Below are positions 1 through 12,554 of a DNA stretch of 47,036 bases, one piece after another. The stretch covers positions 1-47,036 of the forward strand of contig OUQQ01000084.1 in assembly GCA_900404475.1 (NCBI GenBank). Direction: 5' to 3'. The notes under the pieces were generated by a model. The model saw nothing but the letters and a program-made list of their open reading frames with translations, was not told the DNA's origin and ran no database searches. The position numbers and the translations under genes are program-made. The DNA comes from Spongospora subterranea. Its lineage: Eukaryota; Endomyxa; Phytomyxea; Plasmodiophorida; Plasmodiophoridae. Each line of letters opens with the position of its first letter. Position 1 is the stretch's first letter.

Positions 1-828
1 CGGACTCGGCCGCGGCCGACCAATCAAACCAAGAAAGGGTATAGCGAAAAACCCCCATTCTCCCAGACGGCGCCGCGACCCCAAGGAAATGGGAACCAGG
101 AGTCTTGACTAGCAATGGCGATTTCAATGTTAGAGAGTTTCACGCGTATTGTCGTTTGCATGCTTGGCACGGGAGTCGCCTGTGGTGTCACCCGCCGATG
201 CAGCGAGAGCCGTTTGTAATATGTCCCCTAGTTTGGAGCAGAGCTCGAACGCGTCCGGACTCAGGTTTGACATGCTATGAGCTTGTTGCTGGAGGGAACA
301 GTTGATGGTGGACAAATGGATGGGTTCGTCGGGTGCTTGATTGCAGCTTTACTTGATGCACAATAACATGGTAGAAATTTAAAACGCAGACCGTGCCACA
401 CGAAACTGAACCCTCCGTTTTTAGTCCAAAACATAGGGTATTCTACTAGATTCTGTACATGTCGCTTCTGTAGAGTAACAGTCTACTGCATTGCTGTCAT
501 GGCTGGAACCCTCGCCAACATCAAGAATTCTTACACCCAACAATGGAAAAGCACCACTTAATCTGACAATGGCGCCACTTTTCGAGCAGTCGTGGTCGAC
601 GGTGTGTTCTCGTACAGGGACTGCATTCTTACTAATAAGACAAAAAAAAACAGATGTCACATTGAACACGTCGCAATCGCCACAAGGACTGTTCATGGCA
701 GCGCAAACAACTCATAAATCCGTCGCCCATGCCATTAATGCGACATCGGCGAAAGCCCGAATCGACACGCTTCACGAAAGGTGTAAAACGAGATGGCAGG
801 AAGTTTATTTGAAGGGTGAAAGGAGCAA
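1..828. other. left-edge stretch, no assured gene
   Basis: No recognisable gene. The most gene-like piece is on the minus strand: an ATG at 273 opens a helical-looking sequence (begins MSNLSPDAFELCSKLGD) that reads to about 140, and a possible GT...AG intron (about 101-136) would join it to an open frame running off the left edge. I cannot assign a family. Open frames on the plus strand at about 491-828 overlap the antisense end of CFAP298 and show no family signal. Weakly supported throughout. Confidence 0.25.
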
Positions 829-1894
829 TCACGGACGCCATTTGATACTACCTGGATTCAGTCCATGGAATTGCTGTTTCACCTGTTTCGTATTCGCCCA
901 TTCTGAGTTCAAATATGCATCTTGACTGTCCTCGGCAAGCCTCTAGTATGCAGATATCAGATTATTAATAAGGTTTGGGCACACCGAATGCGCTACTACT
1001 TTTTCTTCTTCCTGTTTCTTATGGTAATAAGCCATCATCGCTTTCTGCGTCTCCTTATCGACGGCTGGCTCTCGAACTGGAGCCCTAAAACATGCGAACC
1101 ATCAGCACACCGTTTACTGCAGACACGACATGTTTACCCGCTGGCTTGTCTTTGAAGACGTACAATAACCTTTGTTTTAGCGTTCACACCGAGGTATTGA
1201 CTGATTGGCGCTGTGGCGGCCCATCGCTTACCAGCAAACCACAATGTTGCGTCTTTCACGTTCATGTAGTCATTTCCCAACAACGACCCTGAAATTTGCT
1301 GAATGCGATGAGGCTATGTACTAAAACAAACATACAATCAATTATGCAATTTTCCTGGAATGACTTCAGGACGTCGTGAGCTGGTAAACCTTGGGGATAT
1401 GCGATTGTTATGGCGCCTCGCATGTTCATTTCGCACTCGTTTAGGGCATCTGCAGTCAACACGACTCGAGCCAGGACCTAAGAAAAACGAGTGAACCCAC
1501 GTGGCGTAGGGGTGCAAACTGTAACAAACCTGTTGGCTACTGATCAAGGCTCGTGCATCAGCGGCACATCTTTGAAGCGATTGAACAGCATGCGGATCTG
1601 GTGCAGTTCCAACACGAATACCACTCGGATCACTTGTTCCTTCCAGGCCTCGATCTTCCTGAATAAACCTGAGAAGCAGAACGAGGATATCGGTAACCGG
1701 GGATATATTGAGACCTCTGGGCGCATGGGGCCATATTCCGATAGGGCTTGCATATTATCGGCAACGAACGCCAGACGGCGCCGCCGATTATGTAGCTCAA
1801 CAACAGTATTGATAACTTCTTCAACAAACTCAGTGTGATGACATTCGTGAAGAAAATCATCCGATTCCCCTTTCTTCACATGTAAAAACACCAT
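829..1894 (-). CDS. CFAP298: cilia- and flagella-associated protein 298 (Kurly)
   Basis: CFAP298 is a cytosolic protein needed to assemble dynein arms and for ciliary/flagellar motility. The N-terminus (MVFLHVKKGESDDF) matches the family start MVLLHVKRG. Exon 1 (1894-1715) ends after a YGPMRPE stretch equivalent to the family's EHGIFLPP. Exon 2 (1658-1530) covers the helical segment ending ALISSQQ. Exon 3 begins at 1477 and contains the diagnostic RGAITIAYPQGLPAHD block. Later exons give ISQYLGVNAKTKV, then APVREPAVDKE, AYYHKKQEEEK, and finally DAYLNSEWAN and the C-terminal IKWRP, all in family order. About 280-290 residues are expected and this fits. At least six exons with short GT...AG introns; the stop is at 829-831. 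It is an intact-looking flagellar gene, so the host should build a motile flagellum at some stage. Confidence 0.93.
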
Positions 1895-2969
1895 CTCAAA
1901 ATATGGCCCGTTTCGTAAATTCGTCAGGTGGGCAGAACGTCCAGGTCCAGCTCAACTGCTCCTATGGCGCACAATAGTCGGCTGACAGACTGAGCCAGTG
2001 ACCTTTGGGACTGGAACGCGACCACAGTCGCCACAGATGTAAATCAAATCCAGTGCGCGTAACGAGTTCCTTTCTTGTCTCTTCAAACGCTTTCCGTACG
2101 CTATCCGTGGCCGAAACAATGCAGTCAGATTTGGCGATAAAACAAATGTCCAAATAGCCTAACTGCATCGAGTCGGCCAGGATTTTGGTGCAGGCACAGA
2201 TAGGTTTTGTTTGGTGTATCTGGGAAGAGCATTTACAACGGTTAGATCAACCTAGTTTCATGTTGACAACAAGCAGTTTGTTTTATTTTCATCAAGGGCT
2301 AATCAATTGCCGAGATCGATATCTATAAGGTCCTTTGATTGCGAAATCAAGACAGGAATATCTAACGAAGATGTTTATACAAAAGTATCGATAGGTTGAT
2401 TATATGAACAACCGATTTGCAGAGGCTGTGTCAGCTCGAGCCTATTTCGTATCGTCGTTCATCAATGAGAGTTCAATGAGTTGGGTTTTTCGCCATGTTC
2501 TTTTACCTTTTATTCTTATCCGAATCCTATCAACGCAGTTAGTGCATCAACTGTTTCAAACAGCTGGGCTTGTTTTCACCAATACTGGAGGGCTTCCATA
2601 ATAGGATATCGAACTCAAGTTGGACCCTGAATACACAAACGGCTGCCTATGCCCGACGCTTGCTCAAGGGTCTTACGTCTTATCCTTCGAGAATCCCCAC
2701 CCTTTCCCACGTCACTGCTTGGCATTGCTTCAAGTGTGACCCACTCCAACAGCGATCGATTGGCTTCTAACAAAAAAATTGTCACAATATGATTGATTTA
2801 GCAAAATTATGACCATGTCAATATGGTTTTTGCAACATTGTTTGCAGAGTGAGTTTAGTCCGAGGGGACGTATAGACAGAGGGACGCGCGCTTTTTGAAT
2901 CAATTCCATGGAATTTTGACTGTGCTCATTCAGTGGATTGTCTGTTGACCAACGTACGCGCGTCAAGGA
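1895..2969. other. intergenic stretch with one weak minus-strand ORF
   Basis: About 1.1 kb between CFAP298 and the coiled-coil gene. On the minus strand, an open frame about 2195-1962 (containing KSDCIVSATDSVRKAFEETR) ends 67 bp upstream of the CFAP298 start. It could be the last exon of another minus-strand gene, but I do not recognise a family. The rest (2200-2969) is AT-rich with no recognisable coding or structural signal; it should include the promoters of CFAP298 and of the coiled-coil gene. Confidence 0.3.
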
Positions 2970-5489
2970 TGGTCACCACTTTCACATCTCCGGTACCAGG
3001 AAACGCCTTCAAATCCGACCCTCTCTATATGAATCCAGAAGTCGTTCTAGGAGCTGGGTTTGCCGTTTCTCATATATGGGGATTGATTCTGTGGATGCTA
3101 ACAGGAGTTCTTGGAGTGCATCAAACAGCCAGGGCCGAGCTGTTCACCAGTACAGAGGCCCTACTCGATATTTAGCCCCAGAATAGCGGCCACCGTCCTG
3201 TTCGCTGCCATTCTGATCGCAGTCATTGCTTATACCATCAATCTGACCACCTCGCGCCGAATGGAATCTGACGTGACGGTTCGCTCGAAATCAAATCAAT
3301 CTGGAATTTGACATCTAAACCTGTAGAGTTAGGATCTGGAATCGGTCTTCGACACGTTAGAGAAGGCAATTGCGGAATTAGGAAAACCTCAGTTTTCCGT
3401 TGCCAATGAAGATTTAGTCGCGAAGTACCGCGGTCGGATTTCCGCTGCCTCAACTGGCAATGACATTGCTACCTCTGCAATTCAGCGGTTCTATTCTCAA
3501 AGTTATGTTGTTAACCATGGCTTACGTGATTTTTTCAGCTGGAATGACATCAAAGAAAGCGCCAACCTCGTCATTGATGGATCGTTTCAAAGAAAAAAGA
3601 AACACAACGAGGTAATTTCTCTCAGCACACTCTGCAATGCTTTTACTAAGTCAACATCCAGCTGGAATTATTGTTGTCGTCTCTCCGAGTTTCAGCAGCT
3701 TCTTATTTTTCAGCCCGAGATGCGTTCGAGCACCATTCAACATCAGCCGCAGCCGTAGTGGAGCAATATAAACAATTCATATCCAATCAAGACTCATTAC
3801 AAACTCGCCTGAATGCTGTCCAAGAGCAGGTGAGCGTTGTAATTTTTGTTTCGTGCTGAATTTGCTTTTGAGTTCACAGTGGTAGGTGATATCATATCAG
3901 AAAGAATCCCACAGCCTAGGTTCTGAGGCAGAGAAGACTTTGCATAACTGGACTGGGTTAGGCGTGAAATTATCGGACCTTTCCAAATCAATTTTCAGGG
4001 CCAAAGATGATATACAACGTTTTCGCAACGAAAAGGAGTACTTTTTGAAGCAGGTAAATGAGGGTTGTTGTAACAGTTCTTGGCCGTTTACGAGGTTTAG
4101 ATCGAATCCCATGATAACTCGGTCATTGAAGCCGCCAACACACTGAAAGTAATTGACAAACGCTGACTGCTTGACCACAAACGCCAACTGCTAATCAGGA
4201 ACTTTCACGTCGCAAGGCATCACTTGTTGAAGACCGATCGCGTTATAACCGCCAACGTCAAGAATTGCTTTCCAACCGCGACAACTTGGTTATTCAGTTA
4301 AATACTATTGAGTCTCTGGGTAACCAGCTCTCCTCAATTTTACCTGGACAATTGGATGTGAGTTTGATGATGCGACTCGAAACTGATACGTTTTTAACCG
4401 AACTGTTTGTCGAGAAGGGTACCTCTACGTTTTCTTTGAAGCAGAGCATGGATCATGAATCAGAGAAGATACAAGCGTAAAACCCCTAGTTTTAACACTT
4501 AGAATGGCTCAAATGAATGCTTCGTTATAGGTTAATAGAGGAGCATGCATCCGTTTCTGTTTCTGCCGGCAGTGGAGAAGATCTCTACGATTCAAACCTC
4601 CGGCGTTCTCGGCTGTTGATGGACCGAGTGGAGCATGAATTACGTCTTGAAGCAATACGGTGATCTGCTATTCCCAAGAACGTTAATTTGCTGACCCATA
4701 ATTTCAGATTCATTTATGATTCGCTTTCATTAGACGAAAGCGGGGACGTTCTCTCCATTATTTCTGTGATCGACTCAAATATCGAGCAGGCTAAATCTCG
4801 CATCTCACAAGCCTCCAATAGAGTATATGATTGCCAGGCCTCGCACGATGCAGTGGAAACCGAGTTAGAAGAGGTCTCGAAGCAAATAACGAGGTTACAT
4901 ATACTTTTTTGGATATACGGGTTGTGCGACAAGTTAATAGTGGTTTAGCCTTGAGTTGCTCCAGTCTGAATGTGGTTATCTGCGCCAAACCATGGAATCT
5001 TCGTTGGAGAATTCAGAAGTTGTCCTTCAATCTGCGTCAGGCGCTTTGGAAGACCTCTCAGCGGCTTTCAGCGCAACGGAGCTGCAGGTCGCTGAAGCGC
5101 AGCAAGACTATGAAGCCACTCTTCACAAACAAAAAACGCTAGATGAGAAGCTACAAGTGGCGACAAATGAGGTCAATGATGTCAAACAGAAGCTGCAGAG
5201 AGCAAAGGTACAATACACATGTTTCCTCAATCATTCTCGTGGCTCATCGTGATCTTTTCAGGATGCGGTCTCAACACTGCTTAAAACACGGAAAGATGAC
5301 TTAACAATGCTGATTCAACACCGAAACACTCTGCAGTCACGATTTGAGGAATTCCAATTCGTCAATGCTTCAGTGTTGCAATCTGTCGACAACATTGAAT
5401 TGATCGACCAGCAATTGCAAATAAGAACAACTGAGTTTTTATCGATGATTTCATCGCGCAACGATCTGTCATCTACAGAAACTGTTTAA
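2970..5489 (+). CDS. membrane-anchored coiled-coil protein, unrecognised
   Basis: Family not recognised. Proposed start ATG 2970 (MVTTFTSPVPGN). A phase-0 intron of about 64 nt (3041-3102) joins MNPE to EFLECIKQPG. One hydrophobic helix follows (AATVLFAAILIAVIAYTI, about 3190-3240), then a second phase-0 intron to exon 3 (DLESVFDTLEKAIAELGK, from about 3332). The rest, split by about six short introns, is rich in E, Q, S, L and K, with long heptad-like coiled-coil stretches to a stop at 5487-5489. An AATAAA at 5521 could serve as polyadenylation signal. The design (short N-terminal segment, one membrane helix, long coiled coil) suggests a tether, or a nuclear-envelope or Golgi protein, but that is inference. 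The 5' exons are the least certain; the membrane helix could belong to a separate small gene. Confidence 0.6.
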
Positions 5490-5571
5490 ATGGAAAGAAC
5501 CGGCCCATCGAAGCAATCTGAATAAATTCCGAAGAACGACGCAAATTGTGTGTTCGGCAACCAATATTTAG

Positions 5572-5757
5572 ATGAGCCTTGTTGTTCAGACACCGGGAGC
5601 TATAACGGCGTGGGCTTTCACTCCCGGACAACTACAAGAAGTCTTTGTGTACGATTGGTTTGCCCGGACGCATCGCATCAGCCACCACTGCGACAAAGAA
5701 CAACGCGACCTCGATATGGACGGGACGAAGAAAGAAAGGAAACAACTGCGGCGCTAA
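5572..5757 (+). CDS. possible small protein (61 aa)
   Basis: Uninterrupted ATG-to-TAA reading frame starting MSLVVQTPGAITAWAF, with a hydrophobic or aromatic first half (VFVYDWFAR) and a very basic C-terminus (KKERKQLRR). It lies 82 bp after the coiled-coil gene stop and is followed by AATAAA at 5775-5780, so it could be an independent short transcript. Family not recognised. The composition would suit a small mitochondrial or ribosome-associated protein, but nothing proves it is translated; it may also be the first exon of a longer gene. Confidence 0.4.
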   Translation: MSLVVQTPGAITAWAFTPGQLQEVFVYDWFARTHRISHHCDKEQRDLDMDGTKKERKQLRR

Positions 5758-6608
5758 AGCGATAGTGGGCGTTAAATAAAATCTGTTTCAATAGAACACG
5801 TAACCACTTTTTATGCCCGGAAATTACCCAGGTGAAACCAAAAACGATAGGAAGAGGGAATGTGGCAGACTTGTGCCAGGACGTCAGCTGGACGACCTCA
5901 CACATGACGCACAGTCCTGCCCCTCAGGCCATCCGGTTTCCTCGTATGTTCATCAATTAGCGCTGAACCTCGTTGAGTGGCCATCACGAATACGGGCAAG
6001 CCCTGATGACATCCAGACGCAGAACCAACGACACATTTTACCCGCCTGAAACTTTCCCGGCCCTGTTTGCGATCACGCCGTGGATCCTTCCAACGAATGA
6101 TTCTATCCATCGGCAGCACGCTGACGACGATTTTACATTCCGGCAATCGTCTAAGGAAATCCCGATGCTTCCACAGACTCCCATTTCTTAATAGTTGATG
6201 GCGCAATTCACCGTTGGTCGTTTTCCCTTAATTGGTCCAGCACTATCCCGTCAACGATACGCTACAGTGGTTTCCTTGCACACACGATGCATGTGAAGGC
6301 CGCTCCCAATCCTCCCCACCGTCACCGTTTGTACTCTCTCCATCGGAAAGGGGGGGGGGGTGGGGGTGTTACCCTCACCTCTGTGACGGGTCTCGTTCCC
6401 GCTTCGCTGAGGACCCTCATTCAATGCAACAACATATGTTCAAACAAACAGGAAGAATCATCATCAACCCTCTGCCATCAACATCGCGCTTGCCCAATCG
6501 TGAATTTCACCAACGAGCATCTGTCTCGGGCAATGGTCGCTCCAGAACCAGAGGTATCTTGGAAAACCCCATTGACAGCCAGGATGAGGGGTGACCGTTT
6601 GCGGTGAC
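5758..6608. other. intergenic stretch with one weak ORF and a poly-G tract
   Basis: A plus-strand frame from ATG 6006 to TAA 6191 (begins MTSRRRTNDTFYPPETFPA, 61 codons) reads like protein and may be a small gene or exon; family unknown. A minus-strand frame over the same interval is also open. From 6200 to 6608 I see only the G tract and presumably the flippase promoter or upstream exons. Confidence 0.3.
6350..6366 (+). repeat. poly-G tract (11 G, T, 5 G)
   Basis: Eleven consecutive G, one T, then five G, roughly 240 bp upstream of the proposed flippase start. It is a simple homopolymer-type tract capable in principle of G-quadruplex formation. Base counts in such runs are error-prone in assemblies. 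Confidence 0.85.
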
Positions 6609-9600
6609 ATGCAGACGGAGTCTTCGCGGAAAATATCGTTCGATGGGCGCATTACTCCCACGCCCTCAACTTCGTTTTGCTCCAACTATATCCGAACAAC
6701 GAAGTACTCTCTTCTGAACTTCATTCCAAAGGTTGCCCAATGCTTTCTTGCGTCAGCTGGTCCCAACGTTCATTTTTGTCCAGAACCTGTTTGAACAGTT
6801 CAGGAAAAAAGCGAATTTTTATTTCCTCATAATCGCAGTGCTGTCACTAATGAGCTTCAGCCCTAAGCGTCCAGAAGTGTCCATTCTCCCATTGATGTTT
6901 GTTCTTTGCGTCTCGGCAATCAAGGAAGCGTTCGAAGATTTTGCCAGGTTGAACGTTTAGCCATGAACATGACTACTCTTCTCAGATATTTCCGTCAGAT
7001 ATCAGATGGACAAGGACGTTAACAACGCCCAAGTTCTCTATTGGAACGGGACGATATGGACGATGAAAGCATGGAAAGTCGGAGATCTGTTGGTCACGTT
7101 CAATGAGTATTTAGAGCTGTTGTAGGACGTAGTTGTTGGGGATCTACTGAAAGTCACCGATAACATGGCGTTTCCCGCTGATATTCTTCTTCTGCAAAGC
7201 GCCGGTGTTCAAGGGATGTGCACTATTGAGACCAGCAACCTTGATGGGTATCCGAGAAGTCTGTATTGCCAACCGCTCATCTGGCTGACTGCTGTGCTGT
7301 AGGGAAACCAATCTAAAAATCAAGAAGTCGATTCTTGCGAGTTGTGTCATTCCGTCGGACCCAGAGGCCAACGATTACCCTTCCAAGCTCAAAATTGACG
7401 TGGAAACCTCGTTGCCGAACCCGAAAATGGACAGGACGTCCTGGGAAGGTACGATATCCGGACTGAGCAAAGACAAAGAGCCGGTCGGAATGACCCAGTT
7501 GTTGCTTCGTGGATGCACATTGAGGAATACCAAATGGATCGTGGGCCTGGTGGTGTCCACAGGAATCGAAACAAAATTGATGCTCAACAATAAGGTTGTT
7601 AACATGATTTGGAATCGACGCGTCGGAGCCGTCAAACTTGATCCATAGGTTGTTCTTTTTAAAAGAAGTTCTGTTGAGAAGACCGTCGACAAGGCGTTGT
7701 ACGTTATTTTTGCAGTGCAGTTCGGATTCTGCATTTTCGGAACAGTTGCCAACTGGATTTGGCTGTCGAACAATGCGACAACCAATGTATATCTGAAATA
7801 TGGAGATGAGGGCAGCTCCGCTGGAGATAATATTTTGGCCATGTTCACGTATCTAATCTTATTGGACGCTTTGGTCCCCATCTCCCTTTATGTGTCCATG
7901 GAGCTGGTTAAATTCACTCAAGCTTGGTTAATCAATCAGGATTTAAGAATGTACCACGAAGAAACCGATACTCCAGCAAAAGCCAGGTAAATGGGTTTCG
8001 TCCGCTACCTTAACTCAATCAGGTCAATGTTTGCCAGAACGTCAAATCTGAATGAGGAGCTTGGGCAAGTCGAATATCTGTTTTCAGATAAAACGGGAAC
8101 CTTGACGCAGAGTAAAAAGAGAGAAAACCAACGATGCTGTGGCCACTGACAACTGCTCATCAGATAAGATGGAGTTTTTACGGTGCTGCGTCGGCGGGGT
8201 GAAATACGGTCCTGGAGAGATGTTGGGGCAAAACGAATCGAAGCCGATCGTGCCAACGCATAAGTCTTTGCCAGCACAAGACGCCAACTTTCGATTTCGT
8301 GACAATCGACCGTTGTGGCACATTGAGGAGAATGCTCCAAATGGAAAACTCATGAATGATTTTCTGACATTGCTCGCAGTCTGCCACACTGTAGCTTCAC
8401 ACTGTTGTGCCTTCTTTAGCGGGTTGTTGACCGTTTAGAATAGGTAATCTGCGAGGTCCGACCTGATACTGATGTGGTTGATTATCAAGCGTCGTCACCT
8501 GACGAGCGCGCTCTGGTCATCGCTGCACGAAACTTGCAATACTATTTCTATGAACGGCAAGCGGTGAGCGGTGACAATTCTGGCACTATGTCATTCTGAT
8601 TTACTTGGCATCAGAGAAACATTCATGTTGGGGACGAGATTGTTGATGGCCAAACTTGCCTTGTCAACATCAGGGGGGCTCTGGTTCGATTCGATATTCT
8701 GTGCATTCTGGAGTTCAATTCCACGCGTAAACGCATGTCGGTCGTAGCACGCGATTCCCGGGACAATTCCATCAAAGTCTTTTGCAAAGGAGCTGACAAC
8801 GTCATTTTGGAGAGATTAACGGAAAAATCTAAGGTTTGACCACCCAGTTCTGCATATTGAACTTCTTTTGATTTTTTACATGAATTGATTTTAGCATCAA
8901 GACTGGCCGATTGCTGAAGCGCATTTGCGAGAATACGCCCAGGACGGTTTACGAACATTGTGCTGTGCTGAAATGCTTTTAACCGAGGAAGAATTTCTCA
9001 TCTGGTATAAGACCCTGAAAGAAGCACGAAGCTCTATGGGCAACCGAGATTATAATATCAACGTTTGCGGTGAGAACCTGGAGAAGAACTTGACCTTTAT
9101 TGGATGCACCGCAATAGAGGATCGACTCCAGGATGGAGTTCCTGATTGTATTGCCAGTCTGGCCGAAGCCAACATCAAAATATGGGTGTTGACTGGGGAT
9201 AAGGTTTAGCGAATCCAAGCATATATGATGCATGCTGTGAACATTGTTTCATACCGTTCAGGTCGAGACGGCAATCAATATTGGACGTGCGGCTCAGTTG
9301 CTGACCGACAAGATGAAAGGAGAACGGAATCTAATCGTGATCGATATTGACGAACACTTACCTGACGATGAAGCCAGGAGAAGGACAATGCAGGAAATGG
9401 ATGCCGCCGTTGCCGTCGTCCAGGACAAAAATGACGGGTCCAACGACCTCGGACTCGTCATCTCCGGAAAAGCATTGGGCTTCATGTTCCCAGTTCGTAA
9501 GAGGACGGCCAAGGTACATACTTGATGACAAACACCAACTCAATGTCTCAAACCTAAATTCAGGGAAAAGAAATTCCAGCCACAATTGAAGAACTTACAG

Positions 9601-11224
9601 CAGAAAAGGATTTGCAGTTGAGGCTGCTGCAACTTTGTAAAAAGTGCAAAGCAGTGATTTGCTGTCGCGTTTCTCCTATTCAGGTAGATGAGCACAACTT
9701 CGTCTGTTCAAACGTCTTTAGCATGGTGACAGAAAGCGCAAGTCGTATCTTTGGTGAAAGACAATGAGCATGGAAAAATCACTCTCGCTATTGGCGATGG
9801 GGCCAACGACGTCCCAATGATTAGAGCGGCTCACGTTGGAATCGGGATCTCTGGTACGTCTTCTCTCGCTGAATTTTCGTGAACCATTAACGAGAGTGCT
9901 CAAAGGGCAAGAAGGCCTACAGGCCGTGATGGCATCAGATTATGCTATCGCCCAGTTCCGTTTCCTAAAACAACTTCTTCTTGTCCATGGGGCTTGGTCT
10001 TATAGGAGAATTTCTCTACTGATCAATTACTCTTTCTATAAAAACATGACCGTCTCGTTCTTACAGTTGATGTTTTCCTGTTTTAATGGATTTTCCGGAC
10101 AGTTATTTTTCGACGCCTATACAGGTCTTATCGGCGTAACAAATCGCAGATATAAACACTGATTCTGAATTGCAGGTTCTTTATACAACATGGCATTCAC
10201 AGCTTTTCCTGTATTATGTGTGGCCATATTCAACAGAGAGGTGAATCCATCGTCCTCCCGGAGATTCCCATCCTTATACGCTGCTGGGCAAACAAAATCC
10301 AACTTCAACATCCCGCTTCTGCTTCTTTGGCTGTTCAAAGGAATCGTGCAAGCGGTGATCCTGTTCCTTTTTGCGCTTTTCTCGATTATGGTGGAGCCAG
10401 CGTCCAGGGACGGTACGAGCTCTGACATTTGGGTGAAATTCGCCATCAAACTTGTGAAAGTAAAATCTTACCCTGTTTACTTAGTTAAGCTCTACAACCG
10501 TTTATCTGGCATGCCTGCTTTTGGTGACGATCGAGATCGGATTACAGACCACAGCATGGGTTACAATATCGCTTGTTTTTGTGTTGTTATCGATTTTGGT
10601 CTTTTTCCTTTGGATTATTGTTTACACAACTGTGTTGATTTTGACCCCTGATATGATCGGCGTCGGTTTGCGAATGTAAGGCTCAAGAGAATACCACATT
10701 TTGCCTTTCTGATGTCCAACATATTTAGGCTTGGGACCCCGAAAATGTGGCTATTTCTTCCTGTTGCAGTGTTCTTCTGCATTATTCCCAATTTGATTAT
10801 CGCCTATGTACGAGTTGAATTTTTTCCCGATCGGTTACGAATAGGTACATTAGAATGTCAGTTGCATTGAACAGTTCTTGACCTGGGCCCAGTCGCCGAG
10901 TTAGAGCAAGGGGAACCAGAATCGCTTGATAAAGCGGTTGCTGTCTGGGCATCGCCTCACGCTCAAATCGTAAGCAATTGCGAAATTGAATATGTCTTGA
11001 TAATTAATTCGGTTTGAAAGGCAAAACAAAAGTCCAAGCTGAATCTGGTTGATTTGAGAAACGATGGAAGTCCAGAAGAGAGGAGACATGCCGGAGAAAG
11101 CGAACATCTTGGATGGACCCCATTTCAAGAAGACGAGCGCAACCATGATTTTGTTATGGGACAAGAAGAATTTCTCAATCGGAGTCTCCACGAAGATATT
11201 AATTTACACTCATCGCATGGATGA
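6609..11224 (+). CDS. P4-type ATPase, phospholipid flippase
   Basis: P4-ATPases flip phospholipids to the cytosolic leaflet of Golgi, endosome and plasma membranes, usually with a CDC50 partner. The family blocks appear in order across many short introns: [18 protein letters not shown], then (intron 6732-6783) [32 protein letters not shown] joined to ETNLKIK; PISL in TM4 ([14 protein letters not shown]); the phosphorylated aspartate in [17 protein letters not shown]; nucleotide-domain [21 protein letters not shown]; hinge [10 protein letters not shown]; and membrane segments 5-10 to about 10810. A polar C-terminal tail ends at TGA 11222-11224, followed by AATAAA at 11262. All key catalytic residues are present. 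ATG 6609 is the first clear start before the N-terminal block, but an upstream exon is possible. Placement in the Drs2 or Dnf subgroup was not resolved. Confidence 0.95.
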
Positions 11225-11528
11225 TGAATGGTTACAAATTATGCTGATATCGATTATCATTAATAAATATATTAATATTGGGGATATTCGTTGAATTTTA
11301 TACAAGCGAATCCATGAATCTATTCTCTGCTGCCGCGTCGTCTAGCTCATTGTGAAGCAGCGACAATATGCGCACAGATTCAGCCATCGTTCGTGGGTTT
11401 TCTCCGGAGTCACGCAGAAAAAGAGCGGCGGCTGGGCGGGATTCCCGCGTGGGAACAACTTTGATTTTCCATTGAGCCGTTGACCAGTCTGTAAACTGCT
11501 AGGCCAGAAATCATCGTTGCTACATCAT

Positions 11529-12554
11529 ATGTCCCATCAATGCCGCTATCCTAACTGTGATCAAATTTTCAAAAACTCGTCCAAGTTGTCCAGGCACCTA
11601 TTAACTCATGGAGAGGACAGACCGTAAACGGCCGTGGGTCAATGATGGTTGGTGTGGGTTACTGAAACAGGTCGATTTAGGCACCAATGTCGAATAGGAT
11701 CGTGCGGGAAAACGTACACAAGGCCAGAGCATTTGAGGCGACATGCTCTGGTTCATAGCGGGGAACGGCCGTACCCTTGCCACCAATGCACACAAGCGTT
11801 TCGCTCATCCCATCATCTCAAACGCCACGTTCGGACACATTCTTCTGAATTCCCTTTTACGTGTGAGCATTGCCTGGTCGGGTTCGCCAAAGCTTTTCAG
11901 CTGCGCGAACATTCTTTTGCTCATACGCAGATCAAGGCGTTTGCATGCGAATTTGACGGATGTGCAGAAAGTTTCGTGTTGAAAGCGGAGCTGGCTAAAC
12001 ATGTCAAGTCCCACAGACAAACAAAAATCTATCGCTGCGAAATTTGCGAAACGGAAACGTTGTTTTCTAACTTTAGCGATAAAATTCGCCATCTGAAGCA
12101 AGAACACGCTAATCGTTTCTGTTGCCCGACGTGTCAGAAGACGTTCAAGACTAGATCAAGACTGAAATCCCATTCTAAAGTTCACGACGTCAATAGTCGC
12201 ATTTGGTGCCCTCAATGCCCTAAGACATATACAACCCAGGTAAAATTTCCCTCAAAAAAAATTGCTCCAGTATATCTGAAACAGTTGTTGAAGGCAAATT
12301 TAGAGATCCATATAAGGACTATTCACGATAAGATCCGACCGTTTCTGTGTAATGAGGGGGGATGCGGGAAGTCGTTCGCTTTGAATAAGTGCCTCGTTAG
12401 ACATACTGACAGATGTCATGTGAACCCGAAGCCCAGAGTGAAGAAGCTGCCAATGGCGGTAAAGAATCGGTTTTGTGGCAGGGAGGATATATCCGCAATC
12501 ATGACGGATTCAGAACTAAGAAATGTCAATCCAGACACCGCAATCAGAACTTGA
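11529..12554 (+). CDS. GTF3A: nine-finger C2H2 protein, transcription factor IIIA
   Basis: TFIIIA binds the internal control region of 5S rRNA genes and recruits TFIIIC for RNA polymerase III; it also binds 5S RNA. Exon 1 (ATG 11529) codes finger 1 (CRYPNC...HLLTH) and stops at a GT donor after GEDRP. The acceptor at about 11679 resumes at HQCRIGSCGKTYTRPEHL. Exactly nine C2H2 fingers can be counted, with C-x2-C and C-x4-C types mixed and an irregular finger 6 (CEICETETLF...H), the layout known for TFIIIA; finger 2 RPEHLRRH is also typical. A second intron (about 12241-12294) is inferred because removing it restores 12-residue spacing in finger 8. A basic tail follows finger 9 and ends at 12554. 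It could instead be another poly-finger factor, but the finger count argues for TFIIIA. Confidence 0.78.

Noticed and set aside
1962..2168. Short motif IYICGDCG in another minus-strand frame, suggesting the RNA polymerase subunit RPABC4
   Set aside because: The essential second zinc motif (CRECGYR) and the basic C-terminus cannot be found in any frame or with any splice nearby.
7375..7881. 168-codon frame antisense to the flippase
   Set aside because: It lies opposite well-supported P4-ATPase exons and has no family resemblance.
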